Shown: positions 8,682 to 15,680 of the stretch, one piece after another
How the letters are laid out: every line of letters starts with the position of its first letter
Numbering within the stretch: the stretch's first letter is position 1
Assembly: GCA_947459175.1 (NCBI GenBank)
Contig: CANHCT010000006.1
Coordinates: 1 to 47,643 of the forward strand
Reading direction: 5' to 3'
DNA: 47,643 nucleotides
From: Hymenobacteraceae bacterium
GTDB lineage: Bacteria > Bacteroidota > Bacteroidia > Cytophagales > Flexibacteraceae
The notes under the pieces: generated by a model
Seen by the model: only the letters and a program-made list of their open reading frames with translations
Database searches by the model: none
Told to the model about the DNA's origin: nothing
Position numbers and translations under genes: made by a program

Positions 8682-10796
8682 TTGAAAAAATACATTCTGC
8701 TCCTGCTTGCGGGAGCTACCCTGCCTGCTTTCACAGCCTTTTCTCAGAAAAAGAAACTCAGTTTGGAAGAGTCGCTCACCAACCCGGCTTTTTCCATGCC
8801 CATAAGACAGCCGCATGGTTTTGCTGACCGGTCTTACGGCGAGGTGGTTTCAACTCCCCGCGGCGATGCTTTTCTGAAAATTTCTAAAATCAAAACGGAT
8901 ACCCTTTTCTATGCTTCGGACTGGATGCCGGGAAAAAGGAATTTTCCTCTTCTGAACTGGCGTGAAACCGGAAATGTATATGCCCTTTGGGCCGATGAAC
9001 TTTCGGTTTGGGATTGGGTGGCACGCAGGAAAGAAACCATTTGTACTTTACCCAAAGATGCAAAAAATCAGGATGTTCAAACCAAAACCCTTTCGGTTGC
9101 CTATACCATCGGGCACAACCTGTATGTGAATGTCCGGCAATCGGTGCTTACAGTTACGAACGAAAAAGATTCCAATGTGGTTTGCGGGCAATCGGTTCAC
9201 CGCAATGAATATGGGATTACCAAGGGAACTTTCTGGTCGCCTGAAGGAAACCGCCTCGCTTTTTACCGAATGGACCAGCGAATGGTGAGCGATTACCCGA
9301 TTGTGGACATCAGCTCCAAGCCGGCTGCGGTAAAAAACATCAAATACCCCATGGCCGGGCAGGTTAGCCATGAGGTAAAGGTGGGTATTTTTGATGTCTC
9401 CTCACGGACATCCCGCTACCTTGCAATCGACGGGCCTGCCGACCAGTACCTCTGCGGCATCACTTGGACGCCGGATGAAAAATTTGTCACGGTAACCGTT
9501 CTCAACAGGGCCACCAACCACCTGAAGCTCAATGTGTACGATGCTGCTTCCGGAAGTTTTGTCAAAACACTGCTCGAAGAAAAGGCAGAAAAATATCTGG
9601 ACCCTCAGGAAGGTCCCCTTTTTGTGAATGCCGCCCTGGACTTTGTCTGGCAATCGGAGCGGAATGGTTTCAACCACTTGTATCTCTATGATTTTTCGGG
9701 GAAGCTGAAAAAGCAACTCAGTCAGGGAGACGACGAGGTTTCACGCGTTCTTGGGACGGATGCCCGAGGTGAAAGGATTGTTTATGTTCAAACCGGTGCC
9801 CTCGGTCTGGACAGAATCGTCAAATCGGTACCCCTGGGTTCCGGAAAAGTAAAAATTCTGTCTGCTGTACGCGGAACCCACAACCCCATTTGGTGTGACG
9901 GAAAAAATCAAATTTTGGATGTTTGGACCAATCTTTCCACACCCAAAACCCTTGATCTGATTGATCTGGCCGATGCAAAAGTTACCAACCTCAAATCATG
10001 GGCAGGAAAGAGCCCGCTGAATGACTATCAGGCGGGAACCATTGATACCCTTTCCATCAAAGGACCGGGAGGCGAAATGCTGCATTCCCGCCTGATAAAA
10101 CCCTCAAATTTCGACCCGAAGAAAAAATATCCGGTAATCGTTTACCTGTATGGCGGACCTCATGCACAGATGGTGACCAACTCTTGGCTGGCTGGTGCCA
10201 ATATGTATATGCTGGCCTGGGCAGAGGAAGGTTTTCTCGTGTTTACCCTGGACAACCGCGGCAGCGACGGCAGGGGCCGCGGTTTCGAGCATGCCCACCA
10301 CCGTCGGCTGGGTACCCCCGAAATGGAAGACCAGCTCGCTGGTGTCGCTTACCTGAAAACACTGCCTTTTGCAGATACCGACCGCATGGGTATTCATGGT
10401 TGGAGTTACGGTGGATTTATGACTTCCACCCTCATGTGCCGTGCCCCGGGAACATTCAAAGCAGGCATTGCCGGAGCGCCGGTAATCGATTGGGGTTTGT
10501 ATGAAATCATGTACGGCGAACGCTACATGGATACACCCAAAGAAAATCCCGATGGCTATGAAACTTCGAATGTGGCCAACCATGCCGCCAACCTGAAGGG
10601 AAAATTTATGCTCATCCATGGCACATCCGACGATGTGGTGGTTTGGCAGCATACCCAAAGTTTTTTGAAAAAAGCCATTGAGGCAGGTGTGGAGGTAGAT
10701 TATTTTATTTACCCCGGACACGGACATGGCATTGGCGGAAGAGACCGGCTTCATCTGATGAAGAAAATGACAGCTTACTTCAAGAACAATCTGTAG
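8682..10796 (+). CDS. Exported S9 family prolyl oligopeptidase (dipeptidyl peptidase IV-like)
   Basis: A 704-residue serine peptidase that would remove dipeptides or cleave after proline in the periplasm. A signal peptide (residues 1-20, ending AFS/Q) opens the protein. Residues of about 30-450 form the DPP-IV N-terminal propeller and the rest the alpha/beta hydrolase domain. The catalytic triad is visible: S575 in GWSYGG, D650 in GTSDD and H682 in GHGHGIGG. The start is inferred as TTG (8682), the only start codon that places a signal peptide at the N-terminus. The frame extends to 8520, but that stretch overlaps the preceding gene and has no export signal. Confidence 0.9.
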   Translation: MKKYILLLLAGATLPAFTAFSQKKKLSLEESLTNPAFSMPIRQPHGFADRSYGEVVSTPRGDAFLKISKIKTDTLFYASDWMPGKRNFPLLNWRETGNVYALWADELSVWDWVARRKETICTLPKDAKNQDVQTKTLSVAYTIGHNLYVNVRQSVLTVTNEKDSNVVCGQSVHRNEYGITKGTFWSPEGNRLAFYRMDQRMVSDYPIVDISSKPAAVKNIKYPMAGQVSHEVKVGIFDVSSRTSRYLAIDGPADQYLCGITWTPDEKFVTVTVLNRATNHLKLNVYDAASGSFVKTLLEEKAEKYLDPQEGPLFVNAALDFVWQSERNGFNHLYLYDFSGKLKKQLSQGDDEVSRVLGTDARGERIVYVQTGALGLDRIVKSVPLGSGKVKILSAVRGTHNPIWCDGKNQILDVWTNLSTPKTLDLIDLADAKVTNLKSWAGKSPLNDYQAGTIDTLSIKGPGGEMLHSRLIKPSNFDPKKKYPVIVYLYGGPHAQMVTNSWLAGANMYMLAWAEEGFLVFTLDNRGSDGRGRGFEHAHHRRLGTPEMEDQLAGVAYLKTLPFADTDRMGIHGWSYGGFMTSTLMCRAPGTFKAGIAGAPVIDWGLYEIMYGERYMDTPKENPDGYETSNVANHAANLKGKFMLIHGTSDDVVVWQHTQSFLKKAIEAGVEVDYFIYPGHGHGIGGRDRLHLMKKMTAYFKNNL

Positions 10797-10912
10797 GGGG
10801 GGCAAGCCGCTTCTTTTTTGATATTGAATACAATCTGAAGATGCCGAGGCTTGAAAATCAGGCCCATAGTTTACATGAAATGGTTTTTATGCCAAAAAAT
10901 AAAAATAGTGGC

Positions 10913-10942
10913 TTGTAAAATACCCGGCACCCCTTACATTTG
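10913..10942 (+). promoter_or_regulatory. Promoter of tRNA-Ala
   Basis: TTG (10913-10915), 19 nt, then TACATTTG (10935-10942), an exact TAnnTTTG box. Transcription would start about 6 nt before the mature tRNA 5' end. Confidence 0.75.
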
Positions 10943-10953
10943 CAGTCCTTTTC

Positions 10954-11027
10954 GGGGAATTAGCTCAGCTGGCTAGAGCGCTACAATGGCATTGTAGAGG
11001 TCATCGGTTCGACTCCGTTATTCTCCA
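10954..11027 (+). tRNA. tRNA-Ala (anticodon GGC)
   Basis: A full cloverleaf can be folded. The acceptor stem GGGGAAT / ATTCTCC contains the G3:U70 pair that marks alanine tRNAs. The D stem is GCTC/GAGC. The anticodon stem CTACA/TGTAG encloses the loop ATGGCAT with anticodon GGC, which reads GCC and GCU. The T arm is ATCGG-TTCGACT-CCGTT with one U50-U64 mismatch. The discriminator base is A. The 3' CCA is not encoded, so it must be added after transcription. Confidence 0.95.
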
Positions 11028-11033
11028 CTTCTG

Positions 11034-11065
11034 AACCATCATGTTTATAGCATGATGGTTTTTTT
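11034..11065 (+). terminator. Terminator between tRNA-Ala and tyrS
   Basis: A perfect 10-bp stem AACCATCATG / CATGATGGTT (11034-11043 and 11051-11060, loop TTTATAG), with a T run 11059-11065. It lies 7 nt after the tRNA and 12 nt before the tyrS ATG. It should end the tRNA transcript; readthrough could supply tyrS, for which no separate consensus promoter is seen. Confidence 0.88.
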
Positions 11066-11077
11066 ATTTCTGCTGTC

Positions 11078-12355
11078 ATGCCAAAAAACTTTATAGAAGA
11101 ATTCAGATGGAGGGGAATGCTTCAGGAAATTACCCCCGGGTTGGAAGAGTGGATTTCTGAAAAACCCATCACCGGTTACATCGGATTCGACCCTACTGCC
11201 GACTCCCTGCATATCGGCAGTTTGGCCACTGTGCTTCTGTTGGTTCACCTGCAGCGGGCTGGCCACAAGCCCATTGCCCTGGTGGGAGGTGCAACCGGCA
11301 TGATCGGAGACCCTAGCGGAAAATCGGCCGAAAGGAACCTGCTGGATGCCGAAACCATTTCCCGGAACACAGCCGCCATCCGCAAGCAACTGGAAAAATT
11401 TCTGGACTTTTCACCCGGACCCCTGCAGGCAGAGGTGGTCAACAACCTCGATTGGTTTGGTTCCATGACGGCCATAGATTTTCTTCGGAATATTGGTAAG
11501 CATCTGACGGTCAATTATATGCTCTCCAAGGAATCCGTGCAGAAAAGAATGGAATCCGGAATTTCCTTTACCGAGTTCAGCTATCAGCTCATTCAGGGCT
11601 ATGATTTTCGCTGGTTGTACGAAAACCGCGGCGTTCGTCTGCAAATGGGCGGATCAGACCAATGGGGAAATATGACTGCCGGTACGGAATTGATCCGGCG
11701 GATGTCGGGCGGTGAGGTTTTTGCCGCTACTACGCCGCTGGTCACCAAATCCGACGGTTCCAAATTTGGAAAATCAGAAGGCGGAAATATCTGGCTCGAT
11801 ACCAAACTGACCTCACCTTATCAGTTTTATCAGTTTCTGCTGAATCAGACGGATGAAGACGCACCGGGACTCATCCGCCGTTTTACTTTTCTGGAAAAGC
11901 AGGAAATCGAGTCTCTTGAAAAAGAACATGCCCCTCAGCCGGAACTTCGTATTTTACAAAAGAAACTTGCTGAGGAAGTTACGCGGTTCGTCCACGGCCA
12001 ATCCGGTTTGGAAACGGCCCTTCTCACCACAGGTGTTTTGTTCGGAAAAGGGGAGCTTGCTGCCCTGGAGCAAATACCGGAAGAACAATTTCAAATGGTG
12101 GTGTCCGGTGTTCCGCATTCGGTAATGGCCAAATCCGAACTGGCCTCCGACTGGACCCATGTGTTAAGCGGAGCTACCGGAAACCAGATTTTTCCCTCCA
12201 AATCGGAGGCCAGAAAAATGATAGCCGCCGGAGCTGTTCAGATAAACAAGCAAAAACTTTCCGGCACAGAAATTTCTGATATTCCACTGCTCAGGGGAAA
12301 ATACCTGCTGGTTCAGAAGGGAAAGAAGCACTACTTCCTCATCGAAACGGTCTGA
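11078..12355 (+). CDS. tyrS: Tyrosyl-tRNA synthetase
   Basis: A 425-residue class I aminoacyl-tRNA synthetase that charges tRNA-Tyr. The HIGH-type motif is HIGS (45-48), the KMSKS-type loop is KFGKS (229-233), and the tyrosine pocket includes the GSDQWGNMTAG segment. The C-terminal 80 or so residues (SKSEARKMIAAGAVQINKQKL) form an S4 RNA-binding domain. Length and motif order fit the usual bacterial TyrS. The ATG lies just after the tRNA-Ala terminator hairpin. Confidence 0.97.
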   Translation: MPKNFIEEFRWRGMLQEITPGLEEWISEKPITGYIGFDPTADSLHIGSLATVLLLVHLQRAGHKPIALVGGATGMIGDPSGKSAERNLLDAETISRNTAAIRKQLEKFLDFSPGPLQAEVVNNLDWFGSMTAIDFLRNIGKHLTVNYMLSKESVQKRMESGISFTEFSYQLIQGYDFRWLYENRGVRLQMGGSDQWGNMTAGTELIRRMSGGEVFAATTPLVTKSDGSKFGKSEGGNIWLDTKLTSPYQFYQFLLNQTDEDAPGLIRRFTFLEKQEIESLEKEHAPQPELRILQKKLAEEVTRFVHGQSGLETALLTTGVLFGKGELAALEQIPEEQFQMVVSGVPHSVMAKSELASDWTHVLSGATGNQIFPSKSEARKMIAAGAVQINKQKLSGTEISDIPLLRGKYLLVQKGKKHYFLIETV

Positions 12356-12486
12356 GATTCCGGCCCTGTAACCGGTGCGCCCGCATTCCCGATTGCATGC
12401 CCGCCGAAATGGTCCTAAATTTACCCGTGAAAAAAGGCCTTTTCTGAATCATATGTTCATTTCCAAAAGGGAAAAAGCCGGGAATT

Positions 12487-13839
12487 ATGAGGATGAAAAT
12501 TAAAGTCCTGTTTGCATTTTTTTGTTTGCTCTTTCAGAATTTTATCTCTGAAGCCCAGGATTTTACGCGATTTTATGCCGATTCTGCCGAATTGCAGTCT
12601 GCCACCCGATTCCTGCCTTTGGCAAACGGAAAATTTTGGATTGGCGGTAATCGGTTGCCCTCCTCCGGCGATGAGTTGAAAGCCTGGGTTTGCCTTCTGG
12701 ACAATTCGGGCTTCATCCAAAAAAGATTTCGCTTTAATTTATCTGGCTATCAGACCCTCGCCGGCATGGGCTTGCTGCCCGATGGTCGCCTGACTTGTGT
12801 GTTCAGCAGAAAGGCCATTTCCGGAATCACCGAAAACTATGTAGCCATACTGGACTCACAGCAGATTTTTTCGGTTCAGAGAATTGCCGATGCCGACAAC
12901 GCTGTTTTGGACGATGCCTTTGTGGACTACGGGGGCAAAGTATTGGTCTGCGGCTTCAAAGGTTTTCCGGATCCTGAGGGAAATAATTTTTTTGTGACCC
13001 GCATTCAGCCGCTCACCGGGGCGTCCGACTGGATTTTTGATAATGGGGTTTCGCAAAACGACCACATCAAAAATGTAATACAAACCGCCGACGGCCGTTA
13101 CGCTGTTTGCGGTGATGTTCAGCAGGATACTTACAATCCCTATGTAGCCAAACTGGATACCAACGGACAGCTTATTTGGGACATTGTGCTGACTTCGCCC
13201 TGGAACGACGGATCTCAGAAACTCGCAGAGGACAGTCTTGGCAGAATTTGGCTGGTAGGGGAGACCTCCACTTCGGCCGGACCCCTTTTCGACAATGCCC
13301 TTTCTCTCATTTCTCCCGGCGGGCAACTGCTATGGCAGCAGGTTTTGGGTTCAGAAGGGCAGGATGCCGCTTTTCTGATTCGAAAAGCCGGCACAAACGG
13401 ATTTTGGGTCGGGGGCTATTCCAATGCCTCTACTTCGGGTCAGGGTCCCATTTCGCCTTATCTGATGCGGCTGAATTCGTTGGGACAAAGCCTGGGAGAA
13501 GCATTTTGGCCCTTTACCAGTCCAAGCCCGGTCTATGATTTTGCCGTTCAGGGCGATACGGTATTTTATTTTTGCGGAATATCGGGTACTCAGGCGTATT
13601 TTATGAAGCGGACGCAGCCAGCTCTGAATCAGGTATTTGTGACCGGAACCGATTTCCGGGTTTCTGAGAGGGAAATCGAAACGGACTTTTATTCACACCA
13701 ACCGATTCGTCTTTTTGATGTTTGGGGGCGGGGACAGGGCCTTTGGCAACCCGGCTGTAAACTTCAGCGCCCGGGCGAAATTTTCATCCTCAGAAATGCA
13801 AAGGGTCAGGCCAGGAAAATTTTACCGGCTCTGTTCTGA
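12487..13839 (+). CDS. Exported propeller-like protein with possible type IX secretion C-terminus
   Basis: A 450-residue protein with a signal peptide (residues 1-23, ending SEAQ). The body repeats a pattern of 'x-V-x-x-L-D-x-x-G-x-x-x-W' in segments such as YVAKLDTNGQLIWD, LSLISPGGQLLWQQ and YLMRLNSLGQSLGE, which suggests a beta-propeller of the PQQ or kelch kind. The last 45 residues (IRLFDVWGRGQGLW, then PGEIFILRNAKGQ and a basic end) look like a divergent type A sorting domain of the Bacteroidota type IX system; the usual lysine-rich last residues are only partly kept. The protein is likely surface-exposed or secreted. Its ligand is unknown. A second in-frame ATG at 12493 is an alternative start. 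Confidence 0.72.
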   Translation: MRMKIKVLFAFFCLLFQNFISEAQDFTRFYADSAELQSATRFLPLANGKFWIGGNRLPSSGDELKAWVCLLDNSGFIQKRFRFNLSGYQTLAGMGLLPDGRLTCVFSRKAISGITENYVAILDSQQIFSVQRIADADNAVLDDAFVDYGGKVLVCGFKGFPDPEGNNFFVTRIQPLTGASDWIFDNGVSQNDHIKNVIQTADGRYAVCGDVQQDTYNPYVAKLDTNGQLIWDIVLTSPWNDGSQKLAEDSLGRIWLVGETSTSAGPLFDNALSLISPGGQLLWQQVLGSEGQDAAFLIRKAGTNGFWVGGYSNASTSGQGPISPYLMRLNSLGQSLGEAFWPFTSPSPVYDFAVQGDTVFYFCGISGTQAYFMKRTQPALNQVFVTGTDFRVSEREIETDFYSHQPIRLFDVWGRGQGLWQPGCKLQRPGEIFILRNAKGQARKILPALF

Positions 13840-14024
13840 TCCGGGAAATTTCAATTCAATGGAAAATTACCCAATCGGCAGTACATTACATTTTTTCATT
13901 GTCCGTAAAAAGCAAGCCCCTCATTTTCCGTATTAAAAGTCCTTTTTTCTATGGGCATTTTGAAAAATCCGAATAATCTTTGCCCGATTTTTTTAACAAC
14001 CAATCATCCAAAAATTTACCAAAC

Positions 14025-15464
14025 ATGACACAAGCCAAGTCGTCCACCAATTGGGGTGCCTTTTCGGTCCTTATTTCGGTCTTCTTTTTTTGGGGTTTTG
14101 TAGCCGCAAGCAACGACATTTTGATTCCCGTTTTTAAAAAGGCATTTAACCTGAGTCAGGGCGAAAGCCAGCTGGTATCGGTGGCTTTTTATGTGGCTTA
14201 TACCGTGGGTTCGTTGCTTTATCTGGCCGTATCCCGCATTATAAATGAGGACATTACCAATAAAATCGGGTATAAAAATGCCTTATCGGTAGGCCTGGCC
14301 ATTTCTGCATTGGGAACCCTTTTGTTTTACCCTGCTGCCAATACCGGTTCTTTTCCGCTTATGCTTTCCGGTCTCTTTATCGTGGGTCTTGGCTTTTCGC
14401 TCCAGCAAACGGTGGCCAATCCGCTTGCCATTGCTTTAGGCTCTGTCCATACGGGTTCTCAGCGCCTTACCCTGGCGGGAGGCATCAACAACCTGGGCAC
14501 CACCATCGGGCCATTGATAGTCAGTTTTGCCATCTTTGGTTCCGCTGCCTCCCACGATGCCAATATAGATGTGGAGAGCATCAAGACACCCTATCTGGTT
14601 CTTGGCCTGGCATTTCTGATTGTTGCGGCCATCCTGAAAATGTCTTCCATTCCGGACCGGCCGGCTTTGGAGGAAAGTTCTGAACAAACCCAAGCCGAAG
14701 GTCAACGCAGTTCTGTCCTTCAGTTTCCTCAACTTTGGATGGGTATGCTGGGTATTTTTGTATATGTAGGGGTGGAAGTTTCAACAGCCAGCAATCTGCC
14801 TGCCTACATGGAGAAGGATCTTGGATTTCCCATCAGCAGCATTGCCCCCTATATTTCCCTGTATTGGGCCAGTCTGATGATTGGCCGTTGGACTGGTGCC
14901 GTAGAGGCTTTCGGATTTCCCGCTGTTACTGAAAAGATTGTGAAGTTGATTGCTCCTTATCTGGCCTTCGCTGTCTTCCTGATGGTAAACGCCATAGCCG
15001 GCCATGATTTGAGCCCCTTCTATGTGTATGGTTTCATTATTTTGATTCTGGTGGGCGCCGACCTCGCCAGCAAAGGCAATCCTGCCCGTATGCTGCTGAT
15101 ATTTTCACTTCTGGGTGTGGCGGCACTGTTTACAGGTATGGCCACAACGGGCATGACCAGCGTGTATGCCTTTACCAGTGTAGGTCTTTTCTGTTCCACA
15201 CTTTGGCCCTGTATTTTCACACTGGCCGTGAGCGGACTTGGCAATAAAACCAGTCAGGGCAGCAATTTTCTGATTATGATGATCATGGGAGGCGGAATTG
15301 TGAGCTGGCTTCAGGGAATGGTGGCCGATAAAACCAATATCCATCAAAGCTATATCGTCGGGGTGCTCTGTTTTTCCTACCTCGCTTTTTATGCCTGGAA
15401 GGTTAGCGGCATCCTCAAAAGTCAGGGCATTGATTTTGACAAGAAAATTGCCGGTGGCCATTAA
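14025..15464 (+). CDS. Sugar MFS transporter (FucP / glucose-galactose porter type)
   Basis: A 479-residue inner-membrane protein with about twelve hydrophobic helices. The FucP-family signature is clear: FFFWGFVAASNDILIPVFK in helix 1, then GESQLVSVAFYVAYTVGS, GLGFSLQQTVANPLA and LAGGINNLGTTIGP. It should import a hexose or fucose by proton or sodium symport. The ATG at 14025 is chosen over the upstream TTG at 13980. The -7-like sequence AATCTTTG (13975-13982) lies about 40 nt upstream of the ATG; no -33 box at the right distance was found. The gene stands alone, so the exact sugar cannot be inferred. Confidence 0.9.
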   Translation: MTQAKSSTNWGAFSVLISVFFFWGFVAASNDILIPVFKKAFNLSQGESQLVSVAFYVAYTVGSLLYLAVSRIINEDITNKIGYKNALSVGLAISALGTLLFYPAANTGSFPLMLSGLFIVGLGFSLQQTVANPLAIALGSVHTGSQRLTLAGGINNLGTTIGPLIVSFAIFGSAASHDANIDVESIKTPYLVLGLAFLIVAAILKMSSIPDRPALEESSEQTQAEGQRSSVLQFPQLWMGMLGIFVYVGVEVSTASNLPAYMEKDLGFPISSIAPYISLYWASLMIGRWTGAVEAFGFPAVTEKIVKLIAPYLAFAVFLMVNAIAGHDLSPFYVYGFIILILVGADLASKGNPARMLLIFSLLGVAALFTGMATTGMTSVYAFTSVGLFCSTLWPCIFTLAVSGLGNKTSQGSNFLIMMIMGGGIVSWLQGMVADKTNIHQSYIVGVLCFSYLAFYAWKVSGILKSQGIDFDKKIAGGH

Positions 15465-15666
15465 GCATTTCTGACAGGCATTTGCCTGGGATGCAAAGGG
15501 CATAAAATTAAGGTTTTCTGCCGGGTCAATCGCAGGTGAAATATCGTAATCTGCCGGTTTTTTTGTATTGCTTTTATGATTCGTAAGTCAAACTTGTTTC
15601 ATTCCGGAGCAGAAATCAATCTGCAATCCAAATGCCTGTTTAGAAAATTATAAAGATTCCATCCTG

Positions 15667-15674
15667 TAATTTTG
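15667..15674 (+). promoter_or_regulatory. -7 box of the FAD/Fe-S oxidoreductase gene, probably leaderless
   Basis: TAATTTTG is an exact TAnnTTTG match and ends only 6 nt before the ATG at 15681, so the transcript would begin at or next to the start codon. No TTTG is found at the -33 distance. Confidence 0.4.
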
Positions 15675-15680
15675 TCGCCC

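Noticed and set aside
15465-15500. Terminator after the MFS transporter
   Set aside because: A small hairpin (CAGGC/GCCTG) is present but no T tract follows.
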